Notes: generated from the sequence alone by a model not told the origin. Shown: positions 34,171 through 43,149, numbered from the stretch's first letter. The stretch is 64,000 nucleotides of DNA from Streptomyces cyaneochromogenes (GCF_003963535.1 NZ_CP034539.1:4898001-4962000), one strand, 5' to 3'. Numbers and translations are program-made.

Positions 34171-35658
34171 TTGCGCAGAGCAGTCACGGCGGCCGCCGTG
34201 CTCACCGCCTCCGTCGCCGTCACGCTCACCCCGGTGACGTCCTCCGCCGCGGCGCCGTACAAGGGCGCCAACACGGCCGCCGTACAGGACGACTTCAACG
34301 GGGACGGCTATCGCGACCTGGCCGTCGGAGCGCCGGGCGCCGCCAACGGCACGGTGGAGGAGGCCGGTTCCGTCGTCGTGCTCTACGGCTCGGCGTCCTC
34401 GGTGAGCACCACCCGACGCACGGTCATCACCCAGGCGACCACGGGGATCCCCGGTACCGCCGAGGAGTCCGACCGCTTCGGCAGGACCGTGACCAGCGCC
34501 GATCTGGACCGCGACGGCTACGCCGACCTGCTCGTCGGGGCCCCCGGCGAGGATGTCGGCGACGCCGCGTCGCGGGGCTCCGTGACCGTGGTGTGGGGCG
34601 GGCCGAACGGGCTGCAAGGCGGCGCCAACCTCACGCCTCCGGCCGGGTACGGCGAGGACAGGACCTACTGCCGTTTCGGCATGTCCATCGCCACCGGCGA
34701 CATGAACGGCGACGGCGCCCCGGAGGTCGGCGTCGGCTCGGGCTGCGCCGTCGTGTCCTACAGCGGTCCCTTCACCCGCACCGGCCAGGCCGCCTCCCGC
34801 TACCTCGAGTGGCGGGAGAACGCCCGGGGCGTGGTGATGGGCGACGTGAACGGCGACGGCAGGGCGGAGCGCTTCTATCTGGCCGGCCCCACCGACGGCG
34901 ACATCCGCGGTCCGGTGACCCTCGACGCGGGCGCCCCCGGCGCCGACGACCCCTTCGTCAACCAGGGCGTCGAACTTCCGTACGCCGACGGCCACGCCGG
35001 ACAGATCGGCGACCTCAACGGCGACGGCTACGGCGACCTGGTCACCGGCATCGCGGGCGACGACTCCCACTTCAACGCACCCACACCCGCGGCCCGCCGC
35101 GGCGGCGAGATCCAGGTCCTCTACGGCAGTGCCCAGGGCATCACCGCCGAGCAGCAGCCGAAGGTCTTCCACCAGGACACGGCCGGCGTTCCCGGCAGCG
35201 CGGAGTGGGGCGACTGGTTCGGCCAGTCCCTGAGCGTCGGTGACGTCAACGCCGACGGGTACGCCGACGTCCTCGTCGGCTCCCCCGAGGAGGCCATCGG
35301 GTCGCGCGCCTCAGCGGGCGCCGCCGTCCTTCTGCGCGGCTCCGCCTCCGGCCTGACCACGGCCAAGGCGGCCGGATACACCCAGGACACCGCGGGCGTC
35401 CCCGGCACGGCGGAGACCGGCGACGGGTTCGGCGCGGCCGTCCACCTCGCCGACCTCAACAAGGACGGCAAGGCCGAGGCGGTCGTGGGCGCCCCCACCG
35501 AGAACTCCGACGGCTGCGTCTGGGTCGCCCGCGGCTCGGCATCCGGCCCTGTCCTGAACGGCTCGGTCAACCTGTGCGGCAAGAGCGCCGGCATCACCGT
35601 ACGCGGGATCAAGGGTTACTTCGGCGCCGCCCTCACCAGCCCTCACGTGGAGAACTGA
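34171..35658 (+). CDS. Secreted FG-GAP repeat (integrin alpha-like) protein
   Basis: 495 residues from TTG at 34171 (GGGAG upstream). Signal RRAVTAAAVLTASVAVTLTP ending SAAAPY, then seven FG-GAP/beta-propeller units, each with a calcium-binding DxNxDG or DxDxDG loop: DFNGDGYRD, DLDRDGYAD, DMNGDGAPE, DVNGDGRAE, DLNGDGYGD, DVNADGYAD and DLNKDGKAE. Extracellular, probably a seven-blade propeller. Function unknown, typical of streptomycete secreted proteins. Confidence 0.88.
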   Translation: MRRAVTAAAVLTASVAVTLTPVTSSAAAPYKGANTAAVQDDFNGDGYRDLAVGAPGAANGTVEEAGSVVVLYGSASSVSTTRRTVITQATTGIPGTAEESDRFGRTVTSADLDRDGYADLLVGAPGEDVGDAASRGSVTVVWGGPNGLQGGANLTPPAGYGEDRTYCRFGMSIATGDMNGDGAPEVGVGSGCAVVSYSGPFTRTGQAASRYLEWRENARGVVMGDVNGDGRAERFYLAGPTDGDIRGPVTLDAGAPGADDPFVNQGVELPYADGHAGQIGDLNGDGYGDLVTGIAGDDSHFNAPTPAARRGGEIQVLYGSAQGITAEQQPKVFHQDTAGVPGSAEWGDWFGQSLSVGDVNADGYADVLVGSPEEAIGSRASAGAAVLLRGSASGLTTAKAAGYTQDTAGVPGTAETGDGFGAAVHLADLNKDGKAEAVVGAPTENSDGCVWVARGSASGPVLNGSVNLCGKSAGITVRGIKGYFGAALTSPHVEN

Positions 35659-35683
35659 TCCGGGCAGGGGCATGATCGGGGTC

Positions 35684-36277
35684 ATGGACGTCACCCTTCA
35701 CCTCGCCCAGGACCCCGAGGCCGACGAGCTCCTCGGCCGCAGCCCGCTCGCCGCGCTGGTCGGCATGCTGCTGGACCAGCAGGTTCCGATGGAGTGGGCG
35801 TTCAAGGGGCCCCGTACGATCGCGGACCGGGTCGGCGCGGACGACCTGGACGCGCACGACATCGCTGCCCAGGACCCCGAGGCGTTCTCGGCCCTGCTGT
35901 CGGAGAAGCCGGCCGTGCACCGCTACCCGGGGTCCATGGCCAAGCGGATCCAGCAGCTGTGCCAGTACCTCGTCGAGCACTACGACGGTGACGCCGAGCT
36001 CGTCTGGAAGGGCGTCGACGACGGCCGGGAGCTGCTGCGCCGCCTGGAGGAACTGCCCGGCTTCGGCAAGCAGAAGGCCCAGATCTTCCTCGCGCTGCTG
36101 GGCAAGCAGCTGGGCGTGCGGCCGACGGGGTGGCAGGAGGCGGCCGGTGCCTACGGCGAGGCGGAGTCCTTCCGGTCCGTCGCCGACATCACCGGGCCGG
36201 AGTCGCTGGCCAAGGTGCGGGCGCACAAGCAGGAGATGAAGGCGGCGGCGAAGGCCGCGAAGGCGGCCCGCAAGTAG
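35684..36277 (+). CDS. HhH-GPD base-excision DNA glycosylase
   Basis: 197 residues. The helix-hairpin-helix is seen in ELPGFGKQKAQIFLALLGKQ, near the C-terminal third, with the family's early SPLAALVGMLLDQQVPMEWAF. A Lys/Ala-rich tail (KAAAKAAKAARK) ends the protein and may bind DNA. ATG at 35684 is chosen; ATG at 35672 in frame is possible. It probably removes alkylated or otherwise damaged bases; specificity is not evident. Confidence 0.85.
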   Translation: MDVTLHLAQDPEADELLGRSPLAALVGMLLDQQVPMEWAFKGPRTIADRVGADDLDAHDIAAQDPEAFSALLSEKPAVHRYPGSMAKRIQQLCQYLVEHYDGDAELVWKGVDDGRELLRRLEELPGFGKQKAQIFLALLGKQLGVRPTGWQEAAGAYGEAESFRSVADITGPESLAKVRAHKQEMKAAAKAAKAARK

Positions 36278-36365
36278 CGCTTCCCCCGGACGCGGCCGCG
36301 TCCGGCGTCAGTCGAGTGGCCCGTCCCGGATGGCGGGGCGGGCGGCCTCGTTCCCAGCATGGAGC

Positions 36366-37055
36366 ATGAGCGAGGCACCGACCGGCTCCCCGGGGGGCCG
36401 CGACTACGACGACCGCCGGGTCCATGCCGGCCGTCCGCCCGGACCGGGCATATCCCGCGAGCCGGGGACGCCCCACGAGCCCGAGCCGCCCTTCGAGGGC
36501 CCCCTGCACGCCCTCTCCCGCGCCGCCTGGCAGGTCGTCCTGCTCACCGGCGTCGCCTCCCTGATCCTGGGCATCCTGATCCTGGCCTGGCCGGACGCCT
36601 CGCTCTTCGTCTCCGGCGTCCTCTTCGGCCTCTACCTCCTGATCAGCGGCGTGTTCCAGCTGATCGCCGCCTTCGGCACGCACAAGACGACCTCGCTGCG
36701 GGTGCTGGCGTTCATCAGCGGCGCCCTGTCGGTCCTGCTCGGCCTGTTCTGCTTCCGCCGCCCGATGCAGTCGATCCTGCTGCTCGGGCTGTGGATCGGC
36801 ATCGGCTGGCTCTTCCGCGGCATCACCCAGACCCTGGCCGCCGCCTCCGACCGGTCCATGCCGGCCCGCGGCTGGCAGATCCTCCTCGGCGTCGTCACCG
36901 TCATCGGCGGCATCGTGCTGATCGACTCCCCCATCGAGTCGGTCACCGTGCTCACGCTGCTCGCCGGATGGTGGCTGGTGGCGGTCGGCGTCGTCGAGAT
37001 CGTCACCGGGGTCCGGATGCGGGGACGGGCCCGCCAGGTCCCGCACGAACTGTGA
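36366..37055 (+). CDS. HdeD/DUF308 family membrane protein
   Basis: 229 residues. A Pro/Gly-rich cytoplasmic N-terminus of about 50 residues (GRPPGPGISREPGTPHE) precedes six hydrophobic helices arranged as the DUF308 repeat pair seen in HdeD. No catalytic motif. Acid-stress or envelope roles are known for HdeD in enterics; transfer to Streptomyces is uncertain. Confidence 0.85.
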   Translation: MSEAPTGSPGGRDYDDRRVHAGRPPGPGISREPGTPHEPEPPFEGPLHALSRAAWQVVLLTGVASLILGILILAWPDASLFVSGVLFGLYLLISGVFQLIAAFGTHKTTSLRVLAFISGALSVLLGLFCFRRPMQSILLLGLWIGIGWLFRGITQTLAAASDRSMPARGWQILLGVVTVIGGIVLIDSPIESVTVLTLLAGWWLVAVGVVEIVTGVRMRGRARQVPHEL

Positions 37056-37141
37056 CGGGCTCGGCGCACCGGTACGCCGAGCGGGCGGATCTCACGCCCG
37101 AGGCGATGAACGCCGTACGGCCACCGGGGAGATGACCTCCC

Positions 37142-37471
37142 GTGAGCACCGCGCGCATCCTCCCGCGCAGCCGCACCTGGCTGCGGGTCCTCGTGCTGCT
37201 GCTCGCCCTGCTGGTGCCGGGCGCGCACACCCAGGCGCACGCCGTGCCCGCCGTGGCCGGGATCTCGGGCGAGGCCACCGAACACGACGCCCTCGACACG
37301 GTCCTGCGGCCACCGGCCCGCGCCGACCGGCGCAGCACCGTACGACGGTGCCCCGCGCCCCTGCCGCAACCGACACCGCGCGTCCCGGCCCGCCTCTCCC
37401 TCTCTATCCCCCGGCCACCCCAGCCGCCGTACGTCCCGCACATCCTGCGCACCGTGGTCCTGCGCTGCTGA
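37142..37471 (+). CDS. Putative secreted basic Pro-rich protein
   Basis: 109 residues from GTG. Signal-like region LRVLVLLLALLVPGAHTQAHA, then a short helical stretch and an Arg/Pro-rich tail (PPARADRRSTVRRCPAPLPQP) ending VVLRC. Two Cys. Related small proteins are common in Streptomyces near a 41-residue ORF like the next one. Function unknown. Confidence 0.6.
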   Translation: MSTARILPRSRTWLRVLVLLLALLVPGAHTQAHAVPAVAGISGEATEHDALDTVLRPPARADRRSTVRRCPAPLPQPTPRVPARLSLSIPRPPQPPYVPHILRTVVLRC

Positions 37472-37518
37472 CAGACCCCCGCGACGAGGCCAGTCAGTAC
37501 GACACAAGGAGCACAGTC

Positions 37519-37644
37519 ATGCCCACCGACCACTACGCGGTCCTGCGCGCCCTACTGCGCGCCGAGGCCGTACGCAACGCCCCGAAACCACAGGTGAAGC
37601 AGGAGAAGCCGCAGCAGCCCCCGCAGAAACGGCAGCGCGGCTGA
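37519..37644 (+). CDS. Small 41-residue basic protein
   Basis: 41 residues, ATG with AAGGAG seven bases upstream. A helix (YAVLRALLRAEAVRN) is followed by a Lys/Gln/Pro tail (QVKQEKPQQPPQKR). No signal or membrane segment. Good ribosome site and a compact codon-normal frame support it; function unknown. Confidence 0.6.
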   Translation: MPTDHYAVLRALLRAEAVRNAPKPQVKQEKPQQPPQKRQRG

Positions 37645-38408
37645 CGCGGGCGCGGCGGAGGAGCCGCGTTCCCCCGAACCCGCCCCCTCCGCCGCACCGC
37701 AACCGACCCGCCCGGTCCGCCCACACCGCCTCGAAGCGCTGCCACCTCGGCCGTTCCGTCCCTACGACCCGCCCCGTCCGCCCGTACCACCCCGACGACC
37801 GGCCACCCCAGCCGTTCCATCCCTACGACCCGCCCCGTCCGCCCGTACCACCCCGACGACCGGCCACCCCAGCCGGTGCCACCTCGAAGACCTGTCCCCT
37901 CCGCCGACACCACCCCGGCAACCCGCCACTTCCGCCGACACCACCCCGACGGGCCACCGCCCCACCCGACAGGCTCCGCCTCCGCCCCGCCGTCGCCCCA
38001 ACGACCTGCCACCTCAGCCGGAACCGCCCCGAAGACCTGGCCCTTTGCGCCGATGCCGCCCCGAGAACCGCCACCTCTCCCGACACCACCCCGACAATCC
38101 GTCACCTCCGTCAATAGACGACCCGACGGGCTTACGGCCTCCGCCGCGCCGCCCCGAAGACCTGCCACCTCGGCCGGTGCCCTCCGTACGACCTGCTACC
38201 CCAGCCCGTGCCGCCCGGACGACCTGTCCCTTCAGCCGACGGACCCAGACGACCTGCCACTTCATCCCGAGCCACCCCGACGACCTATCCCTCCAGCCGA
38301 CGGACCCAGACGACCTGCCACGTCAGCCCGTACCGCCCCGACGACCGGCCACCTCAGCCGATGCCGGCCAGAGAGCCGCCCCCTCAGCCCGCGCCCCCCC
38401 GACGGGCT
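37645..38408. repeat. Degenerate tandem repeat field, unit about 61 bp
   Basis: A 61-base unit is repeated in tandem at 37751-37811 and 37812-37872 with a single mismatch, and a second pair (starting 38218 and 38279) has the same 61-base offset. The whole interval shows a looser ~30-base period around the core CGACGACC followed by a CCAC/TCAGCC stretch. Long open frames on both strands span it, but 61 is not a multiple of three and the predicted proteins are low-complexity, so coding is unlikely. Confidence 0.7.
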
Positions 38409-39013
38409 ACCGCCTCCGCCGCGCCGCCCCGAAGATCGACCGGGTGATCTCGCGCCCGATCTGCGTACCGATCGACCGAGCCAGGGACTTGAACATGCCG
38501 CTCCCGACGACCTGCTCGACGACCGAGGTCTGCTCCTTCTGTTCGGCCTTCTGCCCGGCCCTGCGCGCGCCGGGCTCCCTCTCCCCTGCCCCGCGCTCCC
38601 CGGCGGCCACCGCCTCGCGCATCTCGTCCGGCTCCTGCGCCCCTCGGGACGCCCGCAGCCTCTCGTACGCCGACTCCCTGTCCACAGCCTGTGCATATCG
38701 CCCGTACAGCCCGGACGCCGTCACCGCCTGCTCCAGCGCGCCCTTCTCGCTCGGCACGGTCACCACTGCCTCGCCGGTGCCGAGGCCGGTGCGGAGTTCC
38801 TCCAGGTCGTACACCGAGTTGCGGAAGGTCCTCACCGTCGCCCCGAGTGCCTTCTGATCGCGCGTGCTGGACACGGTTGCCGAGCGGGCCCAGCACCTCG
38901 GCGGGTACGCCCGTCGGAGTCTGCGTCACGAAGAAGACGCCGACCCCTTTCGAGCGAATGAGACGCACGGTCTGGGTGATCGAGTCCAGGAACGCCTCGG
39001 ACGCGTCGTCGCT
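38409..39013 (-). pseudogene. Remnant of HerA-like DUF853 ATPase gene
   Basis: The minus strand encodes a family-like C-terminus in two frames. The first part, DDASEAFLDSITQTVRLIRSKG and VGVFFVTQTPTGVPAEVLG, ends at GNRVQHA. The next part, RDQKALGATVRTFRNSVYDLEEL and GTGEAVVTVPSEKGA, continues in another frame to IGREITRSIFGAARRRR. About six codons are missing at the junction (near 38872), and the N-terminal Walker A part is absent. This is an inactivated, 5'-truncated gene. The intact family has about 500 residues. Confidence 0.75.
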
Positions 39014-39389
39014 CCCACACGCGCGCACCAAGCCGACCACCCACCGACAACCTCTTCGACCACCGACCGACCGCCATCCGGACCGCCGCCCGAGCGCCCG
39101 ACACCGACCGCCCGACGGACAGCCACCCGAATCACCGCACCGCCCCACTCCGCCGTCCGAGCGACCCCGCTCTGCCTGCCGACGGACCGCCGATCCATCA
39201 CCCGTTCCGACGTACGTTCGGTTCGGCTCCGGCCGCCACGCCCGGTTCCGTTCAGGTCCGTTCCGGCTTCCGATCCGGCCACGGTTCCCTCACACCTCGC
39301 CGCTTCGCCCCGGTTTGCCCGAGCTTTTCCAGCGTCGCACTCCGTCGCCATGGCTGCGCCCGGAACGTCTTGACCGGTAGGCTTTCCGT
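39014..39389. other. Low-complexity intergenic stretch
   Basis: Rich in CCGACC-type runs similar to the repeat field on the other side of the DUF853 remnant. No ribosome-site-backed frame, RNA or terminator is apparent; predicted long frames here are compositional artefacts. Probably the decayed 5' half of the DUF853 gene and its surroundings. Confidence 0.5.
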
Positions 39390-39686
39390 GTGATCTTCAA
39401 GCGCATCGGAAACGGCCGGCCGTACCCCGACCACGGCCGGGAAAGCACCCGGCAGTGGGCGGACGTCGCGCCGCGCCCGGTCCGCCTCGATCAGCTCGTG
39501 ACGACCAAGGGTCAGCTCGATCTGGAAACGCTGCTCGCCGAGGACTCGACGTTCTACGGCGACCTCTTCGCGCATGTCGTGAAGTGGCAGGGCGACCTGT
39601 ATCTGGAGGACGGCCTCCACCGCGCCGTGCGCGCGGCGCTGCAGCAGCGTCAGGTGCTGCATGCGAGAGTCCTGGAACTGGACTGA
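39390..39686 (+). CDS. Conserved small protein, ParB/Srx-like fold suspected
   Basis: 98 residues from GTG. Conserved-looking throughout: a short N-terminal segment (IFKRIGNGRPYPDHG), then RPVRLDQLVTTKGQLDLE, and YLEDGLHRAVRAALQQRQVLHARVLELD. The DGLHRAVRAAL followed by a beta strand resembles the nucleotide-site core of ParB/sulfiredoxin-like domains. I recall homologues annotated as VapB-type antitoxins, but no toxin gene follows, so that label is doubtful. Confidence 0.65.
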   Translation: MIFKRIGNGRPYPDHGRESTRQWADVAPRPVRLDQLVTTKGQLDLETLLAEDSTFYGDLFAHVVKWQGDLYLEDGLHRAVRAALQQRQVLHARVLELD

Positions 39687-39828
39687 CGAACCGCCCCCGT
39701 CCCGGCCGAGCCCGCACGAGCCCGGCCGGCGCTTCGGTGCGTCAACCCTTGGCCCTTTCGGGTTGGACTGAGCGGTATCGAATGATCATCTGGTAGGCAG
39801 GGCCGCTCCGGCGCACTACGCTGCGCCC

Positions 39829-40467
39829 ATGAGCATGCTGACTCCCCCGGGCATGGGCGGCCGGTACCGGATCAGGGGGAACAAGTACCCGCGGATGCGC
39901 CGTCCCCGGCGGCGCGGCAGGCTCGTGGTCCTGGCCGTCGCCTCCGTCGCCGTGCTCGGCATGCTCGGCTGGGGAACCCTGCAGCTCATCGACGTCTTCA
40001 CCGGCAACGGCAGAAAGGCTTCGGCAGTCGGCGCGAAGGCCGACTGCGAGAGCAAGGTGACCCCCTCGGCCCCCGCCACGGCACCGCTGCCCGAGCCGGG
40101 CGGGATCACCGTCAACGTCTTCAACGCCACCACCCGTAGCGGGCTCGCCAAGCAGACGGCGGACGAGCTGAAGAAGCGCGGCTTCAAGATCGGCGACGTG
40201 GGCAACGCGGCCAAGGAGTTCGACAAGAAGGTCAAGGGCACCGGCATACTGCTCGGCCCGGGCGCGTCGGAGACCACCTCGCTGCCCGTCCTCGCCACCC
40301 AGCTCACCGCGGCCGAGCGCCGCACCGACGCCGCCCGCAAGGGCAAGGACGTCGACCTGATCATCGGCACGGCCTTCAAGGGCCTGACGAAGAAGGCGGA
40401 CGCCGACAAGGCACTGGCCGCGCTGGCCAAGCCCGAGCCGACGTCCACCGACAAGCAGACCTGCTGA
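39829..40467 (+). CDS. LytR C-terminal domain membrane protein
   Basis: 212 residues. A basic cytoplasmic N-terminus (MRRPRRRGR), one membrane helix (about 31-52), a Pro/Ala linker and a LytR_C domain (ITVNVFNATTRSGLAKQTADELKKRGFKI) facing outward. It lacks the LytR-CpsA-Psr catalytic domain, so it is a cell-envelope accessory protein. It ends 49 bases before the convergent upp gene. Confidence 0.85.
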   Translation: MSMLTPPGMGGRYRIRGNKYPRMRRPRRRGRLVVLAVASVAVLGMLGWGTLQLIDVFTGNGRKASAVGAKADCESKVTPSAPATAPLPEPGGITVNVFNATTRSGLAKQTADELKKRGFKIGDVGNAAKEFDKKVKGTGILLGPGASETTSLPVLATQLTAAERRTDAARKGKDVDLIIGTAFKGLTKKADADKALAALAKPEPTSTDKQTC

Positions 40468-40516
40468 GCAACGCCGAACAAACGTTGAACAAGGGGCGCG
40501 AGGCCGCCTTACTCGG

Positions 40517-41152
40517 CTACTCGGCCGCGCCGTAAAGCCGGTCCCCCGCGTCCCCCAGCCCCGGCACGATGTACCCGTGCTCGTTGAGGTGGTCGTCGAC
40601 CGCCGCCGTCACCACCGTCACCGGCGTCCCCGCCAGCTCCCGCTCCATCAGCTCGACGCCCTCGGGCGCGGCCAGCAGCACCACGGCCGTCACATCGTCC
40701 GCCCCGCGCTTGATCAGCTCACGGATCGCCGCGACCAGCGTGCCGCCCGTCGCGAGCATCGGGTCCAGGACGTACACCTGACGCCCGGAGAGGTCCTCCG
40801 GCATGCGCGTGGCGTACGTGGACGCCTCGAGCGTCTCCTCGTTGCGGATCATGCCCAGGAAGCCCACCTCGGCGGTCGGCAGCAGCCGGACCATGCCGTC
40901 CAGCATGCCGAGGCCGGCCCGCAGGATCGGCACCACCAGCGGGCGCGGGTGGGAGAGCCTGACGCCGGTGGTGTCGGTGACCGGGGTCGTGATGTCGACC
41001 GCTTCGGTGCGCACGTCCCGCGTGGCCTCGTAGGCGAGCAGGGTGACCAGTTCGTCGGCGAGCCGACGGAAGGTCGGGGAGTCGGTGCGCTGGTCGCGCA
41101 GCGTGGTGAGCTTGTGAGCGACCAGGGGGTGGTCGACGACGTGGAGACGCAT
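40517..41152 (-). CDS. upp: Uracil phosphoribosyltransferase
   Basis: 211 residues; salvages uracil with PRPP to give UMP. The PRPP site VLDPMLATGGT is present, with RAGLGMLDGM upstream and a C-terminal YIVPGLGDAGDRLYG. Length and motifs match the enzyme exactly. The ATG at 41152 gives the typical MRLHVVDHPLV start, though its ribosome site is weak. Divergent from the small basic protein gene. Confidence 0.95.
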   Translation of the reverse strand: MRLHVVDHPLVAHKLTTLRDQRTDSPTFRRLADELVTLLAYEATRDVRTEAVDITTPVTDTTGVRLSHPRPLVVPILRAGLGMLDGMVRLLPTAEVGFLGMIRNEETLEASTYATRMPEDLSGRQVYVLDPMLATGGTLVAAIRELIKRGADDVTAVVLLAAPEGVELMERELAGTPVTVVTAAVDDHLNEHGYIVPGLGDAGDRLYGAAE

Positions 41153-41290
41153 GTCCACAACATTAACCGGGCCGGATGGGCCCAGCGCCCTCACACGCAG
41201 CAAGCCGTAGGCCATCAATTGACCCTTGCCCTGGCATCAAACGGCCCATCGGAGGGAAAGTGGGAGGGACGTACCGGGGGTGGTGACCCT

Positions 41291-41503
41291 ATGCCCGATC
41301 CTGAGTCCCCAGCGGATCCCGCACAGGACACGCGGGACACGCGGGACACGCAGTCCGAGACCGACGCCGCGCGCCGCAGGCGCCGCGCCCAGTTCCTGCG
41401 GGAGCTCGCCGAGGCCCGCGAACTGCGGGACCGCGTGCAGCCGCGCCGCGCCAAGGCGGCCCGCCTGCGGCACGCGATGCGCATGCGAACGTTCCGCTGG
41501 TAG
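41291..41503 (+). CDS. Small Arg-rich protein beside upp
   Basis: 70 residues, ATG with GGGGGTGGTG upstream. Acidic start (PDPESPADPAQDTRDT), then a strongly basic helix (ARRRRRAQFLRELAEARELRDR) and terminal RMRTFRW. The charged helix could bind nucleic acid. Conserved at this place in other streptomycetes as I recall; function unknown. Confidence 0.7.
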   Translation: MPDPESPADPAQDTRDTRDTQSETDAARRRRRAQFLRELAEARELRDRVQPRRAKAARLRHAMRMRTFRW

Positions 41504-41820
41504 GGCGAGCCGCCGGGGGAAGATCCGCGGCTCTCGGGGGCGTCGCAGCGGCGGTCGTGCGTGGACACCCGGAAAAGCCGCGTACGATCCGCAGGTGGCG
41601 GCAACGAGTGCGCTGGTGAGTCCTTTACGGACGTGCTTGCGGACCCCCTCGGGCCAACGCGATCAAAACTGCCGGACACAGGGTGCCGAAGACGTCCCCT
41701 GAACGCCTTGTTTCTGCCACGATTCCGAGTGGGTGGGGCTCGGACCCCGAGCCTCCCCGCCCGCAACCTCCGCCGGGGGGAAGCCCAACCGGCACGCCTA
41801 TGACCAGTGGGAGAGTCACG
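41504..41820 (+). promoter_or_regulatory. 317-base leader region with hairpin
   Basis: No gene is supported here. A 7-bp hairpin GGCTCGG/CCGAGCC with a three-base loop lies at 41737-41753, about 70 bases before the GTG of the deaminase-associated gene. It may affect that gene's expression, or end a transcript coming from upstream. Nothing else stands out. Confidence 0.35.
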
Positions 41821-42351
41821 GTGTACTTCGCCGCACTGCTCGCGCGCACCGAAGACGGGTGGGAAGCGAGCGACACAGAGCTCGACGATGTGGAGACCCT
41901 GTCGGATCTGGCCGAACTGGCCCGTGAAGCCTCTCCCGAGGACGACACGGTGCTGGTGCTCATCGAGCAGGAGGACGCCTGGTTCGGCGTCGTCCGGATC
42001 GACGGCGAGGACGACCCTCGTATCTACGTCTCGGACGCCGCCGCCGCTGCCCGCAGCAGTTACGGCGAGATCCTGCTCACCGACGAACTGCTCGGCAGGG
42101 AGCCCGGCGACGACAGCGCCGACCTGGACTCCCTGGACCTCGACGGCACCGAGGAGCCCGACGGCGACTCGGACGACGACGAGGACGGCGGCGGGGCCGA
42201 GGCGGTCCCGCACAGCCCCGTCGGCGACAGCGAGATCCTCGACGACCTCGGCGTCAGCGAGAAGGAGCTGAAGGCTCTGGACGCAGAGGACGCGCTCGGG
42301 TCGATCGCCGAGGCGCTGGGCGCCTCGGAGGTGCTGGAGACCGTCCGCTGA
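41821..42351 (+). CDS. tRNA adenosine deaminase-associated acidic protein
   Basis: 176 residues from GTG at 41821 (GGGAGAG six bases upstream; an ATG at 41800 is poorer). A compact N-terminal domain (VYFAALLARTEDGWEA to YVSDAAAAARSSYGE) is followed by an extremely acidic, Asp-rich middle (DSDDDEDGG) and a C-terminal helix. It lies 20 bases before tadA, in an arrangement conserved in actinobacteria; its effect on TadA is unproven. Confidence 0.85.
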   Translation: MYFAALLARTEDGWEASDTELDDVETLSDLAELAREASPEDDTVLVLIEQEDAWFGVVRIDGEDDPRIYVSDAAAAARSSYGEILLTDELLGREPGDDSADLDSLDLDGTEEPDGDSDDDEDGGGAEAVPHSPVGDSEILDDLGVSEKELKALDAEDALGSIAEALGASEVLETVR

Positions 42352-42371
42352 CCTCGTTCGACCAGGGGCCG

Positions 42372-42857
42372 GTGCCCGGGGTGCCCTCGGTGCCCGACCC
42401 CGTACGCGACCGCTGGCGGGCCGCGATGCGGCTCGCCCTGGACGAGGCCGGACTGGCCGTCCGGGGCGGGGACGTCCCCGTCGGCGCCGTCGTGCTGGCC
42501 GCCGACGGGACGACCGTGCTCGGCGTCGGCCACAACGAGCGCGAGGCGAACGGCGATCCGACCGCTCACGCCGAGGTCCTCGCGATCCGGCGGGCGGCGG
42601 CCGAGGTCGGCGAGTGGCGGCTGTCCGGCTGCACGCTCGTCGTCACGCTGGAGCCCTGCACGATGTGCGCCGGCGCGATCGTGCAGTCCCGGGTGGACCG
42701 GGTCGTCTACGGCGCCCGGGACGAGAAGGCCGGCGCCGCGGGCTCCCTCTGGGACGTCGTACGGGACCGGCGGCTCAACCATCGCCCCGAGGTCGTCGAG
42801 GGCGTCCTGGCCGAGGAGTGCGCCCGCCTCCTCACGGACTTCTTCCGGGACAGGTGA
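42372..42857 (+). CDS. tadA: tRNA-specific adenosine-34 deaminase
   Basis: 161 residues. Zinc-dependent cytidine/adenosine deaminase fold: GGDVPVGAVV, the catalytic HAE (His66-Ala-Glu68) and PCTMC (Cys96 and Cys99). Converts A34 to inosine in tRNA-Arg(ACG). GTG start; the exact start is uncertain because several GTG codons cluster, but the domain boundaries fit. Followed directly by tRNA-Ser. Confidence 0.92.
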   Translation: MPGVPSVPDPVRDRWRAAMRLALDEAGLAVRGGDVPVGAVVLAADGTTVLGVGHNEREANGDPTAHAEVLAIRRAAAEVGEWRLSGCTLVVTLEPCTMCAGAIVQSRVDRVVYGARDEKAGAAGSLWDVVRDRRLNHRPEVVEGVLAEECARLLTDFFRDR

Positions 42858-42912
42858 CCGGCCCCGAATACCGATTTCGGAGCAGGGCCCACCGTGCTGT
42901 AAGGTCTCCCTC

Positions 42913-42997
42913 GGTAGCGTGTCCGAGCGGCCGAAGGAGCTCGCCTCGAAAGCGAGTGTGGCGCAAGTCACCGAGGGTTCAAATCCCTCCGCTACCG
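42913..42997 (+). tRNA. tRNA-Ser, anticodon CGA
   Basis: 85 bases fold as a class II tRNA with a long variable arm. Acceptor stem GGTAGCG pairs with CGCTACC, with G as discriminator; anticodon stem CTCGC/GCGAG has loop CTCGAAA (anticodon CGA, reading UCG). The T-loop motif GGTTCAAATCC is present. CCA is not encoded. No attachment-site duplication or integrase is seen nearby. Confidence 0.96.
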
Positions 42998-43003
42998 CTG
43001 AAG

Positions 43004-43031
43004 AAGGGCCCCGTCGACAGACGGGGCCCTT
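43004..43031 (+). terminator. Rho-independent-like terminator after tRNA-Ser
   Basis: A 12-bp perfect stem AAGGGCCCCGTC/GACGGGGCCCTT with a GACA loop directly follows the tRNA. The downstream bases are CGTGCTGTT, a weak T-run, but the stem is very stable. Confidence 0.8.
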
Positions 43032-43149
43032 CGTGCTGTTGATCTCCGGAGAGGTGCGGAGGTTACACTCACCGCCGGTAACTGCGGGCCCTTTCGGCTC
43101 TTTCGACTCATTCGGCACACCAGACACAGCAGGCACAGGGGAGGCCGCG

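Noticed and set aside
37751..38300. Tandem repeats considered as a CRISPR array
   Set aside because: Units are adjacent with no unique spacers, repeats are degenerate and no cas genes are present.
37876..38961. 361-codon Pro/Arg-rich frame on the plus strand
   Set aside because: Runs through the 61-bp repeat field, whose period is not a multiple of three, and over the DUF853 remnant.
42913..42997. tRNA-Ser considered as an integration site
   Set aside because: No integrase, no repeated tRNA 3' end and intact conserved synteny on both sides.
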